Source: Virgibacillus ndiopensis
Lineage (GTDB): Bacteria > Bacillota > Bacilli > Bacillales > Amphibacillaceae
Length of the DNA stretch: 64,000 nt
NCBI RefSeq assembly: GCF_900187325.1
Contig: NZ_FZMZ01000006.1
Span: forward strand, 496,001 to 560,000
Reading direction: 5' to 3'
Shown here: one piece after another, positions 40,092 to 50,433 of the stretch
Layout: each line of letters opens with the position of its first letter
Numbering within the stretch: position 1 is the first letter of the stretch
Made by a program: the position numbers and the translations under genes
The notes under the pieces: model-generated
The model's input: the letters and a program-made list of their open reading frames with translations, nothing else
Database searches by the model: none
Told to the model about the DNA's origin: nothing

Positions 40092-40134
40092 AAAATGCCA
40101 TGCACGTTGTTTACATAAGTGCATGGCATTTTTC
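40092..40134 (+). terminator. Intrinsic terminator after ampS
   Basis: AATGCCATGCAC / GTGCATGGCATT (12 bp perfect) followed by TTTTC. Confidence 0.88.
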
Positions 40135-40170
40135 TTCTTTACAATTTGATGGATGGATAATTAGAAGCCT

Positions 40171-40250
40171 GAGCGGAGAACATCGTCCTGAGAGCCGGAA
40201 CATCATCCCGAGAGCCGGAACATCATCCCGAGAGCGAGAACATCACCGCG
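40171..40250. repeat. Tandem array, 4 units of exactly 20 bp
   Basis: The core GAACATC starts at 40178, 40198, 40218 and 40238. Units two and three (GAGAGCCGGAACATCATCCC) are identical; the outer units diverge. It lies in the convergent ampS/recQ gap and is clearly richer in GC than its surroundings. Confidence 0.8.
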
Positions 40251-40274
40251 TTGACCCACAAACAAATAACTCAA

Positions 40275-42422
40275 TCACATCAAACCATTCTTGACCAAAA
40301 CAGCCTTTATCTTCGTATAACTATAATCCTCAGGCAAAGCCTCTCTCAATGGTTTCAACTTAGGTTCTTCAACCTCAGCGCGGGCTGCGAGGACAGCTTC
40401 TTCCTCATTACTATTAAAAAAGATATTCCATGCAAGCGGATAGCCATCCTTGAATGCTTTAAAGATATGACCTTCAATTGTAACGTGTGATAACCCTCGG
40501 ATTACCGAGATATCTTTAATTGATTTTCCAGATTGAAATAGTTGATAGCTGACAATATGGCTAGGACCTTCATCATCATTCTTTCTCGCAGGCTTTAGCT
40601 TCATTGAATTACCGGAAATTCGTATTTTGGGTTTTACGTCAGGATTATTTGAACGCCATTCCACTATTGCATTCAAAAATTCCTCACCATATTGCTCATA
40701 TTTTCTCTCACCAACCCCCTTGATTGAAAGCATGTCTTCTTTTGAATCAGGAAAATAGCGGCTTAATTCTTTTAACGTTGCATCGGAGAACAACACATAA
40801 GGTGGAACGTTTTTCTCGTCTGCTAATTTTTTTCGTAATGCTCTCAGAATACCAAACAAGTCTGTATGGTAATCTGCCTCTTCACTAGTTGGAATCGGCG
40901 CGGTGTAGATCCATACTTTCTTCTGGCCTTTCAGAACTTTAACGGATTCTTGATTTAACTTTAAAGTTGGAAAGCGCCCCTCTTCGGTTGCAAGTAATTT
41001 TTCCGCAACTAAAAAATGGATCCATTCTGTTAATTCTTTTTCGGTGTAAGCAGTTAAAATACCGTATGTTGTTAGTCGATTTAATCCAAATTCATTAATC
41101 TTTTTATCGTTCGAACCTTTTAATACCTTTGCGGTCATACCAACACCAAATCGTTCACCCATCCGTTTAACACATGACAATATCATTTGTGCTTCTTCGG
41201 TAATGTCTGATCGTTCCTGACGATGTAAGCAATTACTACATCGTCCACAAGCCTTCTCCTCAGGAATATCATTAAAGTATTCTAAAATAAACGATGTTAA
41301 GCAGCTATGTGTATGACAATAATTGATCATCGCTTGTAATTTTCGATACTCAGCACGTTTAGCATCGTCGTCCATTTGCGATTGTTCAATTAAAAATTTC
41401 TGTAGCTGAACATCTTGTGGTGAAAATAATAGAATACAGTCACTTGGTTCACCGTCCCGTCCTGCACGTCCTGCTTCCTGATAGTATGATTCTATTGTCA
41501 TCGGCATTGAATAGTGGATGACATATCGAACATTCGATTTGTCAATTCCCATTCCAAATGCGTTTGTTGCGATCATCACTGTTTTCTCCTCTTGTATAAA
41601 TGCTGCTTGTGCAAGCTTTCGTTCGTCCTCAGAAAGACCTGCGTGGTATTTTGCTACAGCAACGCCTCTACGTGTTAACTGCTCATACAATGTATCCGCT
41701 TGTTTTCGAGTGGCAGTGTAAATGATGCCTGATTCGTCTTTATGTTCTTCCAAAAAGGAGCGAATGTAGGTTGCTTTATCCTTTCCCTTGACAATATGAA
41801 AGGATAGGTTTTCACGTTCAAAGCCAGTATTGATAACACATTCATTTTCAATATGTAATAATGATTGAATATCCGAAATAACCTCTTCGGTAGCAGTTGC
41901 TGTTAACGCCATGAATACAGGGATGTTTGATAACTGTTTCAGGTTAGGAACGATCGATCTGTAGCTTGGTCTGAAATCATGTCCCCATTGCGAAATACAA
42001 TGTGCTTCATCAAATGCAACTAATGCAAGTGGAATTTGTTTAACGGCATTTATAAACAGTGCTGATTCAAATCGTTCAGGTGCAACGTAAACAAATTTGT
42101 ACCTTCGTACTTCCATGTTGCGAAGGCGCTCTTGTTGTTCAGCTGTGGAAAGGGAGCTATTTATAAATGTGGCAGGAATACCAAGGGAATTAAGGGCATC
42201 AACCTGATCTTTCATTAATGATATTAATGGAGAAATAATAATTGCTGTTCCGTCAAGTGACAGACCAGGGATTTGATAACATAATGACTTACCGCCACCA
42301 GTTGGCATAACCGCCAGTGAATTTTTAGTTTGTAATACGTTGTCGATTGTCTCTTTTTGTCCTGGACGAAATGTTTCATAGCCAAAATAAGTTTGTAGTA
42401 TTTCTTCTTCTTTCGTAATCAT
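40275..42422 (-). CDS. recQ: ATP-dependent DNA helicase RecQ
   Basis: Superfamily 2 3'-5' helicase of 715 residues acting in recombination and replication-fork repair. Helicase motifs include GGGKSLCYQ (Walker A), DEAHC, the LTATAT motif III and QEAGRAGRDG (VI). A Cys4 zinc site is formed in the RecQ-Ct region (CLTSF...CGRCSNC). An HRDC domain (about 520-590) and a C-terminal helix-turn-helix (HTH_40-like: QSGKSIKDISVIRGLSHVTIEGH) follow. The RBS GAGGAGG precedes the ATG at 42422. Confidence 0.94.
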   Translation of the reverse strand: MITKEEEILQTYFGYETFRPGQKETIDNVLQTKNSLAVMPTGGGKSLCYQIPGLSLDGTAIIISPLISLMKDQVDALNSLGIPATFINSSLSTAEQQERLRNMEVRRYKFVYVAPERFESALFINAVKQIPLALVAFDEAHCISQWGHDFRPSYRSIVPNLKQLSNIPVFMALTATATEEVISDIQSLLHIENECVINTGFERENLSFHIVKGKDKATYIRSFLEEHKDESGIIYTATRKQADTLYEQLTRRGVAVAKYHAGLSEDERKLAQAAFIQEEKTVMIATNAFGMGIDKSNVRYVIHYSMPMTIESYYQEAGRAGRDGEPSDCILLFSPQDVQLQKFLIEQSQMDDDAKRAEYRKLQAMINYCHTHSCLTSFILEYFNDIPEEKACGRCSNCLHRQERSDITEEAQMILSCVKRMGERFGVGMTAKVLKGSNDKKINEFGLNRLTTYGILTAYTEKELTEWIHFLVAEKLLATEEGRFPTLKLNQESVKVLKGQKKVWIYTAPIPTSEEADYHTDLFGILRALRKKLADEKNVPPYVLFSDATLKELSRYFPDSKEDMLSIKGVGERKYEQYGEEFLNAIVEWRSNNPDVKPKIRISGNSMKLKPARKNDDEGPSHIVSYQLFQSGKSIKDISVIRGLSHVTIEGHIFKAFKDGYPLAWNIFFNSNEEEAVLAARAEVEEPKLKPLREALPEDYSYTKIKAVLVKNGLM

Positions 42423-42539
42423 GACGATCCTCCTCTATTACAACAATCCTAACATATTTTTGCCTGCTCAAAAGTGGATTTTGAAAAATTGAATTTTAGA
42501 TTATTTTGTTGCTCAATAATGGAATTTTACTGCAAAAAT

Positions 42540-42566
42540 AAAAAAAGCTGACAAATGTCAGCTTTA
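42540..42566 (-). terminator. Intrinsic terminator overlapping the brnQ stop
   Basis: AAGCTGACA / TGTCAGCTT stem with a 2-nt loop; on the minus strand it is followed by a T-run. The brnQ stop codon lies at its base. Confidence 0.8.
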
Positions 42567-43859
42567 ATTTGAAAGCCTAGGATTCAACTCTTCCCGAAAT
42601 ATAAAACCGATTAGACCACCTATAATTGCAGGCACAACCCAGCCTAATCCAAGTTGAAATAATGGCAGCATTTCCATGTAAGGAGTAATAGTCGAAAGTT
42701 TGAACCCAAATGCAACTAACCCATCGTATAAACTAGTTATTGCTGTTAATAAAATTGCCCCACGAAAAACGGCTTTAGATCCATTAAATAACTTTTGCGT
42801 AAATGTTAACAATATGAGTACAATCGCTATTGGATAAATAAATACAAGCACTGGTATGGAATAGCTAATAATGGTATTTAGACCTTGGTTTGCTATTAAG
42901 TAACTCGTAATTGTAACGACAAGAATAATCCATTTATAATTAAAATTCGTTATTTTTGTGAAAAACTGTCCGCATGCCACGATTAAGCCTACTGATGTCG
43001 TAAAGCATGCTAGGGTAACGATGATACCAAGTAGTAATGTACCAAAATTACCGAACATTAAGTTGGCAGCACTGGATAAAATGTCACCACCGTTACTGTA
43101 GGAACCGTTTGTAGCCATTTTTGCGCCAATCCAACCGATTGATCCATAAACACCTACTAAGCCAACACCTGTAATTAATCCGGCTTTTAACGTTGATTTC
43201 ACTAATTCTCGTTGTGTTGTGACCCCGCGATCTTTAAATGCATTCACAACTATTATGCCAAATGCTAGCGCCGCTATGGCATCCATTGTTAAATAGCCTT
43301 CAACAAAACCTGTAAAAAGAGGTGAATCTGAATATTTATCAGTTGGCTGGGATAGTGGGCTATCTAATAATAGAAATCCACCAACACTTAACGCAACAAT
43401 CGCAAGTAAAAGAATTGGTGTAAGGTATTGCCCAATTCGGTCAACCATTTTAGACGGATTTAAACTTACGATAAACACGAATAGGAAAAAGACCGTTGTA
43501 AAAATAAATAAGCTTGATGATGTATTAGTTGTAAATGGCTCTACACTCATTTGGTATGCAACGGTTGCTGCGCGCGGTATTCCGAAAAAGGGTCCGATAG
43601 CAAGATATACGATAGATGTAAAAATCAGTCCAAAAAGAGGGTGAACTTTGTCAGCTAACTCACGAGCATCATTTTTTACAAATGAGATTGCAGTTACTGC
43701 TAGTATCGGTAATCCAACTCCTGTAACGACAAATCCAATGATTGCCAACCAGTAGGAGGTACCTGAGTCGATCCCTAAAGTAGGTGGGTATATTAAGTTA
43801 CCTGCACCAAAAAATAATGCAAATAACATAAATCCTATAATAAAGGTGTCTTTATTCAT
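42564..43859 (-). CDS. brnQ: Branched-chain amino acid carrier (BrnQ, LIVCS family)
   Basis: Sodium- or proton-coupled symporter for Leu, Ile and Val, 431 residues with about twelve helices. FGAGNLIYPP near the N-terminus and GPFFGIPRAATVAYQM are the LIVCS signatures. The RBS is AGGAGG. The 223-bp gap to the divergent antiporter gene holds a TGGAA/TTCCA palindrome around 43900, but no T-box or CodY site that I could define. Confidence 0.9.
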   Translation of the reverse strand: MNKDTFIIGFMLFALFFGAGNLIYPPTLGIDSGTSYWLAIIGFVVTGVGLPILAVTAISFVKNDARELADKVHPLFGLIFTSIVYLAIGPFFGIPRAATVAYQMSVEPFTTNTSSSLFIFTTVFFLFVFIVSLNPSKMVDRIGQYLTPILLLAIVALSVGGFLLLDSPLSQPTDKYSDSPLFTGFVEGYLTMDAIAALAFGIIVVNAFKDRGVTTQRELVKSTLKAGLITGVGLVGVYGSIGWIGAKMATNGSYSNGGDILSSAANLMFGNFGTLLLGIIVTLACFTTSVGLIVACGQFFTKITNFNYKWIILVVTITSYLIANQGLNTIISYSIPVLVFIYPIAIVLILLTFTQKLFNGSKAVFRGAILLTAITSLYDGLVAFGFKLSTITPYMEMLPLFQLGLGWVVPAIIGGLIGFIFREELNPRLSN

Positions 43860-44148
43860 GATGAAAGTCCTCCTGGCTTAGATATGCTTTACTATTTGGA
43901 AAGCGATTCCAGTGTGCTGTATTTTCAATATTGTCAGATAATTTAAATGATAATTTTTTTCCATGGTTAGAAGCAAAACTAATAGTACAAGAATAACAAT
44001 TGCTTGTCAATGCAACGAATCATAGAGTTTTGACATTTATGTGACAGAGTGGATTGTTCCTGTTCTAAATTAAAGATTAAAATTGTTTACATTAGTTCTA
44101 GATGAATATAAAATGTCTTTATATTATGAAGGGAATTGGGGGTATGAG

Positions 44149-45993
44149 ATGTTTCCATCACTTTTATTTGAAATTATGTTAATAGGTTTTTTAGGGATCG
44201 GTTCTCAGTGGTTATCATGGCGTTATCGTATGCCAGCTATTGTTGTTATGTCTGTAGCTGGTTTACTAATGGGACCAATATTTGGTTTGATGAATCCCGA
44301 GGAAGACTTTGGAGACTTATATAAACCGATAATTACTGTTGCTGTAGCGATTATCTTATTTGAAGGTGCATTGAATTTAAACTTTAAAGAACTACGAGGT
44401 CTTGGACGACCAGTGTTCCGTATTTCAACTTTCGGTGCGTTTATAGCCTGGATCTTAGGATCGCTTACAGCACATTATATAGCAGGATTGTCTTGGGCAG
44501 TTGCATTTGTAATTGGTGGTTTATTTATTGTGACTGGTCCGACTGTTATTTTACCTTTACTACGACAGTCCAAATTAAAGCCACGACCAGCAAAAATTTT
44601 AAAATGGGAAGGAATTATCGTTGACCCTATTGGAGCATTGCTTGCAGTTTTTGCTTTCGAGATAATTGCTTATTTAACAGCCACTAATCCAGACGGTTCT
44701 GCGCTTCTCATGTTCTTTGCAGCATCCATTTTTGCCGCTATTCTTGGTTGGGCATGCGGTCGGGGGATTGGGTGGATGTTTGAAACTGGAAACATTCCTG
44801 AGTTTTTAAAATCACCCGCAGTATTTATAGTTGTTATTACATGCTTTACTATTGCAGATGAAGTCATGCATGAAACTGGTTTATTGGCAGTTACTGCAAT
44901 GGGTATGACACTTGCTAATATGGGGATTAGTTCTGTCGCTGACATGCGTCACTTCAAAGAAAATATTTCCATATTACTGATATCCACCATATTCATTATG
45001 CTAACGGCTTCATTAAATTTAGAAACTATTCTACAAATATTTAAACCAGAGATTATTGGGTATGTAATATTAATGACGTTTGCAGTACGTCCGTTATCGA
45101 TTTTTCTATCAACTATTGGCACGGACATATCATTAAATGAGAAAATTCTAGTGGGATGGATTGCACCACGAGGTATTGTAGCCTTAACTGTATCTAGCTA
45201 TTTTGCAGCAATATTAGCGGATGCAGGGTATAAAGATGCTTCTATTATTACAACCTTAACATTTGGGCTTGTATTTTTTACTGTTGTTGCCCATGGGTTT
45301 TCCATCCGCTGGTTGGCGAGGAAACTTCATTTATCAATGGAAGGAAGACCAGGAACAATTATTATTGGTAGTAATGGATTTACCGTTGAGTTGGCAAAAT
45401 CACTGGCAAAATCAAAAACCCCCGTTATCATCGTTGATGGCTCATGGGAAAGGTTACGTAAAGCACGTGAAGCTGGGATTCCATTTTACCATGGAGAAAT
45501 GCTTTCTGAACAAACCGAATATCATTTAGACACTACTCCATATGAATATTTAATCGCAGCAACGGAGTTTCATTCATACAATTCACTTGTTTGTACAACA
45601 TTTATGCCAGAGTACGGACGAACAAATGTATACAAAGTAAGTCCATACGAACAAGTAGATAGTGATGATACAAATGACATTGTAGACAAGATTGGTGGTC
45701 GAATATTATTCGGTGAGGAAATATCATCAGAGGATTTAACAAGAAAAATTTCATCGGGTTTTGTGTTTAGGCAAACAACTATAACAGAACAATATAATTA
45801 CAGACGTTACGTTGATGAACGAGATGAGACAACAGTTCTCCTTTATTTTATAAAGCCATCAGGTAAGATTATTTTTTATTCGGAAGAGATGAAGTCGACA
45901 CCTGAATCTGGAGATACGGTTGTGAGTCTGGCCCCACAAGATAAAAAGATCCAAGCAAAATTAGAGAACAGACGGAATACTAATGGGAAATAA
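44149..45993 (+). CDS. CPA1-type cation/proton antiporter with TrkA-N domain
   Basis: Membrane antiporter of 614 residues, about twelve helices followed by a cytoplasmic regulatory part. The Asp pair region ILKWEGIIVDPIGALLAVFA is the CPA1 (NhaP-type) ion-binding helix. The C-terminal GTIIIGSNGFTVELAKSL is a TrkA-N (RCK) nucleotide-binding fold that gates many K+ or Na+ systems. Na+/H+ or K+/H+ exchange cannot be decided. The ATG at 44149 follows a GGGGG RBS; an in-frame ATG at 44083 is less likely. Confidence 0.85.
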   Translation: MFPSLLFEIMLIGFLGIGSQWLSWRYRMPAIVVMSVAGLLMGPIFGLMNPEEDFGDLYKPIITVAVAIILFEGALNLNFKELRGLGRPVFRISTFGAFIAWILGSLTAHYIAGLSWAVAFVIGGLFIVTGPTVILPLLRQSKLKPRPAKILKWEGIIVDPIGALLAVFAFEIIAYLTATNPDGSALLMFFAASIFAAILGWACGRGIGWMFETGNIPEFLKSPAVFIVVITCFTIADEVMHETGLLAVTAMGMTLANMGISSVADMRHFKENISILLISTIFIMLTASLNLETILQIFKPEIIGYVILMTFAVRPLSIFLSTIGTDISLNEKILVGWIAPRGIVALTVSSYFAAILADAGYKDASIITTLTFGLVFFTVVAHGFSIRWLARKLHLSMEGRPGTIIIGSNGFTVELAKSLAKSKTPVIIVDGSWERLRKAREAGIPFYHGEMLSEQTEYHLDTTPYEYLIAATEFHSYNSLVCTTFMPEYGRTNVYKVSPYEQVDSDDTNDIVDKIGGRILFGEEISSEDLTRKISSGFVFRQTTITEQYNYRRYVDERDETTVLLYFIKPSGKIIFYSEEMKSTPESGDTVVSLAPQDKKIQAKLENRRNTNGK

Positions 45994-45996
45994 AAC

Positions 45997-46034
45997 AGTG
46001 GAGACCGCATATTTTGCAGTCTCCACTATTTTAT
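45997..46034 (+). terminator. Intrinsic terminator
   Basis: AGTGGAGAC / GTCTCCACT stem plus inner GC/GC pair, followed by ATTTTATT. Confidence 0.85.
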
Positions 46035-46080
46035 TATCAGACAGAGTCCATGCGTCTACCCTGCACTTACGCTTTTGTTA

Positions 46081-46263
46081 TTATTTGTCAAGCTCATCTA
46101 GCTTATGATTCATTTTTTTAATTTCTTCCTCTAGTTCGATGAGTTTTTTTTCAGCTGTTGATGTTCTCCCACCGACCAACACTAATTTTTCCATGTCCGC
46201 TTGGATTCGAACATAATCGGACTTAAGCTCCGCTAGCTTTGCTTCAATCTCTTTTTTTGTCAT
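46081..46263 (-). CDS. Small coiled-coil protein, 60 residues
   Basis: Highly charged, two-helix coiled-coil peptide: MTKKEIEAKLAELKSDYVRI, then a GGRTS turn, then EKKLIELEEEIKKMNHKLDE. It may belong to the small SE1561-like family seen in Bacillales, but I am not certain. The ATG at 46263 is supported by AGGAG eight bases upstream. It lies alone between two convergently or divergently placed genes. Confidence 0.7.
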   Translation of the reverse strand: MTKKEIEAKLAELKSDYVRIQADMEKLVLVGGRTSTAEKKLIELEEEIKKMNHKLDELDK

Positions 46264-46353
46264 ATATATCACTCCTATTTATATTTTAGCTGATTTCCTC
46301 TTTACAAGAAAGAATATTAGGTTATTATTAACAATTAAAAAGGGGATCTCTAA

Positions 46354-47199
46354 ATGCATATAACACTTGTTTCGCAACCGGAAGTCTTTGCAGAAAAGGT
46401 AGAAGCATTACTTTTAAAAAAAGAAGCATGCAATAATTTAATGTTAGGTCTTCTGAACAGGTTATTAGATAGGGAACAAACCACCGCAGAATATTATTTA
46501 GGGTATGTTGAAAATAATAATGAGGTAATATTTGCGTTTATGCGAACTTCTCCAAATAATTGGATATTAGCTGATGTTGACTATTTAGTTGATAATGTTG
46601 TTAAAGCAGTTGCAAATTTTATCTTTAAAAAAAATCTGGAAGTTCCCGGTATAGTAGGTCCTACTAGATTTGCAAAATCATTTGTAGAGGAATGGACACA
46701 GTTAACTAACAGGAATGCAGGTGTACATATGGAACAATTAATCTATCAATTAGATCATGTCAATAATGTACCAATTTCTGATGGAAACCTGGTTGAAGCT
46801 ACAATGTTCCATCATTCGTTATTAACACAATGGTTAGTTCAATTTGGCAGTGAAGCAAACGAAACCATCTCTGAATCAAAGGCGGTACAAATCGCAACGG
46901 ATTTTATCAACAATCGTTCTGTCTATTTATGGGAAGTGAATGGTGTACCTGTTTCCATGGTAAATCGCTCAAGAAAAACAAAGCATGGGGCCACGCTAAA
47001 TGCTGTATTTACTCCAGATGAACATAAGCGAAAAGGCTATGCAACAAGTTCTGTTGCTGCATTATCACGAAAACTACTCGATAGTGGATTCCAATTTTGC
47101 AGTTTGTACACTGATCAAGCAAACCCAACATCAAACAGCATTTATAAGAAGATTGGTTATTATGTTGTCGGGGATTCGATTGTATATATGTTTAACTAA
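46354..47199 (+). CDS. GNAT-family N-acetyltransferase
   Basis: A 281-residue acetyl-CoA-dependent acetyltransferase. The C-terminal half has the GNAT fold with the acetyl-CoA loop EHKRKGYATSSVAALSRKLL (about 228-247) and SLYTDQANPTSNSIYKKIGY near the end. The N-terminal half resembles a degenerate GNAT repeat. Substrate unknown. The RBS is AAAAGGGGA. It ends at a bidirectional hairpin shared with the next, convergent gene. Confidence 0.85.
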   Translation: MHITLVSQPEVFAEKVEALLLKKEACNNLMLGLLNRLLDREQTTAEYYLGYVENNNEVIFAFMRTSPNNWILADVDYLVDNVVKAVANFIFKKNLEVPGIVGPTRFAKSFVEEWTQLTNRNAGVHMEQLIYQLDHVNNVPISDGNLVEATMFHHSLLTQWLVQFGSEANETISESKAVQIATDFINNRSVYLWEVNGVPVSMVNRSRKTKHGATLNAVFTPDEHKRKGYATSSVAALSRKLLDSGFQFCSLYTDQANPTSNSIYKKIGYYVVGDSIVYMFN

Positions 47200-47203
47200 T
47201 AGA

Positions 47204-47241
47204 AGCGAACAATACACATTGGCTGTATTGTTCGCTTTCTT
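47204..47241. terminator. Bidirectional terminator
   Basis: AGCGAACAATACA / TGTATTGTTCGCT is a perfect 13-bp stem between convergent genes, followed by TTCTTT on the plus strand. Confidence 0.85.
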
Positions 47242-48323
47242 TAAATCAACGCATCCTCTTTTGATTTCTTTGAGTCTTGATATGTCGTATAAAAATGGAC
47301 AATAATTGTTTTTACAACCGCATAGAATGGTACCGCGAATATGATCCCAAGGAATCCTGCAATACTACCGGCAGCTAAAATCAACGTTATAATCGTTAAT
47401 GGATGCAACGATAGTGCACGTCCCATTATATTTGGAGAAATAAGATTACCTTCAATTTGCTGTGCCACGATCATTACTACTGCTACCCACACGGCTGTCA
47501 TTGGATCTTGGAACACGCCGACAATCATTGCTGGGATAACCGAGATAAATGGACCAATAAATGGAATGACACACATAAGCATACCAAACAATGCTAACGT
47601 TAATGCGTAATCTAAATCAATAATTAAATAGCCGATGAATAATAATACCCCGATACAAACGCTGACCAAAAGCTGGCCTTGGATATACGATGTTAGTGCT
47701 TCATCAATTTTATGCAACAAGCTTCGGATATTAGCTGCCTTTTTCTGATTAAAAATTTGCGTAATAAACGGAACAAACTTATCCCCATCCTTGAGCATGA
47801 AAAATAAGAAGAATGGAACCAGAACTAAGGCAAAAACAAATCCGATTAACTGACTTACGAATCCGAAAATAAATGTCATGGCACCTTCAACATAGGACTG
47901 TAAATTAGATGTCACTTCATTTATCGTCTTCTCGATATTAGCTGGTATCATATCTTGATTTGATTGCCAATATGTAATTAAATCCTGTGCACTCTTAACC
48001 CATTTAGGTATATTGTCAATTAGGTTTGAAAATTGTTTCTGAGCAATAGGCGCAATGTAATTTATAATTAAATAACCGATCAAAATCAATAGTAAAAACA
48101 CGATGAAAATTGCCAGTACACGGTGAACCTTATACTTCTCCAGATATTTCATGATTGGTCTTGTCAGATAATAGAGTACACCTGCCCCAATAACTGGTAC
48201 AGCAACGGCCGCCAAATATTTGAATACAGGATCAAAAACAAAATCAGTTACAGATAATAACAAGATTAATAGAAATACTAGAATAAATAGAACTAACGTT
48301 TGAAACCAGCGTTTACCGTACAC
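47241..48323 (-). CDS. AI-2E family (PerM-like) membrane permease
   Basis: About 360 residues with eight predicted helices and a Gln/Lys-rich extracytoplasmic region (about 65-140), the AI-2E transporter family layout. Conserved stretches are VPFFLFFMLKDG, the YIQGQLLVS segment and MCVIPFIGPFISVIPAMIVG. Family members export or import quite different substrates (autoinducer-2, Na+/H+), so the substrate is open. I chose the GTG at 48323 because AAAGTGGTG lies 6 bp upstream; a start at 48335 is possible. Confidence 0.85.
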   Translation of the reverse strand: MYGKRWFQTLVLFILVFLLILLLSVTDFVFDPVFKYLAAVAVPVIGAGVLYYLTRPIMKYLEKYKVHRVLAIFIVFLLLILIGYLIINYIAPIAQKQFSNLIDNIPKWVKSAQDLITYWQSNQDMIPANIEKTINEVTSNLQSYVEGAMTFIFGFVSQLIGFVFALVLVPFFLFFMLKDGDKFVPFITQIFNQKKAANIRSLLHKIDEALTSYIQGQLLVSVCIGVLLFIGYLIIDLDYALTLALFGMLMCVIPFIGPFISVIPAMIVGVFQDPMTAVWVAVVMIVAQQIEGNLISPNIMGRALSLHPLTIITLILAAGSIAGFLGIIFAVPFYAVVKTIIVHFYTTYQDSKKSKEDALI

Positions 48324-48572
48324 AATAATCACCACTTTCTTTTCAATTATCTATTATGTTCATTTTAACCATAAAAAGTATATTTAGGAAGCAAACTTTA
48401 ATAGTTTTTCCTGAAACATGATAGAATAAACCATTTTTCCTATCCTAATAGTCGAGCGTACCCCCTCTTCAAGGAATGTGTAAGTGGCGGGAGTATTCAT
48501 AACAGATAGAATAAACGATAAAAGTATGCTAGAATTTGAACATATTGGTTACGTAAGAAGGGGATATGTTTT

Positions 48573-50315
48573 ATGGTTACGTGGGAGAAAGCGTATAAAA
48601 AATGGACATCATATGAGAATCTTAATCCTTTATTAAAGAAGGACTTAGAAAATATTAAGGGTAATCAAGAAACATTAGAGGATGCCTTTTATAAAGAATT
48701 AACTTTTGGAACTGGTGGTATGCGCGGTGTTTTAGGACCAGGAACCAATCGGATGAATATCTACACAATAAGAAAAGCAGTAAACGGTCTTGCAAATTAT
48801 TTAAAAGCTAATTGTGTAAATATTTATGATCGTGGAGTAGTGGTATCCTATGACTCAAGATACATGTCACAGGAATTTGCATTGGAAACAGCGAAAGTAC
48901 TTGGTGCATACGGAATTAAAACACATGTATTTGATTCATTGCATCCAACGCCACTATTGTCATTTGCAGTACGTTACTTAGGTACAGTTGCAGGAATAAT
49001 GATTACTGCAAGCCATAATCCACCGGAATACAATGGATTTAAAGTATATAACGAAGACGGTGGTCAAATTACACCAGGCGAAGCAAATGAAATTATTGCT
49101 TCAATTCAACAAACTAAAAATGAACTAACGGTTCCATATATGGAAAAAGCTGCATTAGAGGAAAAAGAACTCCTTAATTGGGTAGGAAGTGAAATTGACA
49201 ATGCCTATCTTGAGCAATTAAAGCAAATATCAAGGCTGGATGTGGAGGAACTAAACGCAGAGAAAGACTTACAAATTGTTTTCACTCCACTTCACGGTAC
49301 CTCATATGATTTAGTGCTTAAGGGATTAGAACAGTTGAATTTTCCAAATGTTGGAGTTGTAAAAGAACAAGCGGTACCAGATCCAGAGTTTTCAACAGTT
49401 AAATCACCAAATCCTGAAGAGCACCAGGCGTTTACGATGGCAATTAAGCAAGGTAAAGAAAAAGATGCTGATATTTTAATCGGTACAGATCCTGATGCCG
49501 ATCGTTTAGGAGTAGCAGTCCAGGATAAATCAGGAGAATATACTGTTTTGACAGGAAACCAGCTAGGGTCATTATTGCTTGATTATATTCTTTCACATAG
49601 TGATAAAGCATTGTTAACCAATCCACGAATGCTGAAAACAATTGTAACTACTGAGCTTGGTCGAGCAATTGCTGGTCATTATGGTGTAGAAACAATCGAT
49701 ACACTAACAGGCTTTAAATATATCGGTGAAAAGATCCACCAGTTTGATGCCTCAGGAGAAACATTTGTTTTTGGTTTTGAGGAGAGCTATGGTTATTTAA
49801 TTAGCAGCTTTGCACGTGATAAAGATGCTGTGCAGGCTGCTATGATGGCTTGTGAAATGGCATACTACTGGAAAAAACAAGGGAAAACACTACTTGATGC
49901 GCTAGAGGACTTATATGAAAAACACGGGTATTATTTAGAGGGGATGTCCTCGTTAACTTTAAAAGGAAAAGAAGGATCAGAAAAGATAGCTGAAATCATG
50001 GAAGATTCTCGTAAAAATCCACTGTCTTATATAGCAGGCATAAAGGTTGAAGCGATAGAAGATTATTTATCAGGACAACGTACTTTTTTAACGAATGATC
50101 GGAAAATCGAAGCGATTGATTTGCCTAAGGAAAATGTGGTTAAGTTAAAACTTGAAAAAGATAGCTGGGTTTGCCTTCGTCCATCTGGTACAGAGCCGAA
50201 AATTAAATGCTATTATGGTGTATGTGGGCAAACGAAGGATGAAAGTACTGCTCGTTTAGCTGATTTAAAAGAAAAAATGAGTGAAGTTATGAATCAAGTT
50301 GTAAAACTAGGATAG
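48573..50315 (+). CDS. pgcA: Alpha-phosphoglucomutase / phospho-sugar mutase
   Basis: Interconverts glucose-1- and glucose-6-phosphate, supplying UDP-glucose for cell-wall polymers and glycolipids. It has 580 residues. The phosphoserine is in TASHNPPEYNG, the Mg site in GTDPDADRLG, the sugar loop in GFEESYGYL and the phosphate-binding RPSGTEPKIK near the C-terminus. The RBS is AAGGGG. A monocistronic unit. Confidence 0.93.
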   Translation: MVTWEKAYKKWTSYENLNPLLKKDLENIKGNQETLEDAFYKELTFGTGGMRGVLGPGTNRMNIYTIRKAVNGLANYLKANCVNIYDRGVVVSYDSRYMSQEFALETAKVLGAYGIKTHVFDSLHPTPLLSFAVRYLGTVAGIMITASHNPPEYNGFKVYNEDGGQITPGEANEIIASIQQTKNELTVPYMEKAALEEKELLNWVGSEIDNAYLEQLKQISRLDVEELNAEKDLQIVFTPLHGTSYDLVLKGLEQLNFPNVGVVKEQAVPDPEFSTVKSPNPEEHQAFTMAIKQGKEKDADILIGTDPDADRLGVAVQDKSGEYTVLTGNQLGSLLLDYILSHSDKALLTNPRMLKTIVTTELGRAIAGHYGVETIDTLTGFKYIGEKIHQFDASGETFVFGFEESYGYLISSFARDKDAVQAAMMACEMAYYWKKQGKTLLDALEDLYEKHGYYLEGMSSLTLKGKEGSEKIAEIMEDSRKNPLSYIAGIKVEAIEDYLSGQRTFLTNDRKIEAIDLPKENVVKLKLEKDSWVCLRPSGTEPKIKCYYGVCGQTKDESTARLADLKEKMSEVMNQVVKLG

Positions 50316-50433
50316 CTCTCTTAATGGAAAGAATTAATAAGCAGTCAGTACTAATGGAGATTTTAGTATTGGTTGCTTTTATTTTATTTTATAGTTGGGT
50401 AATGGTAAATAGGGATAGAGAGGGGTGAATGAA

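Noticed and set aside
40100-40294. Short plus-strand frame over the 20-bp array
   Set aside because: No RBS; the repeated residues come from the tandem DNA repeat, and it overlaps the ampS terminator and recQ end.
43898-43916. Cre site or other operator (TGGAAAGCGATTCCA) upstream of brnQ
   Set aside because: Only 12 of 14 positions fit cre and the palindrome is interrupted. The evidence is too weak to call an operator.
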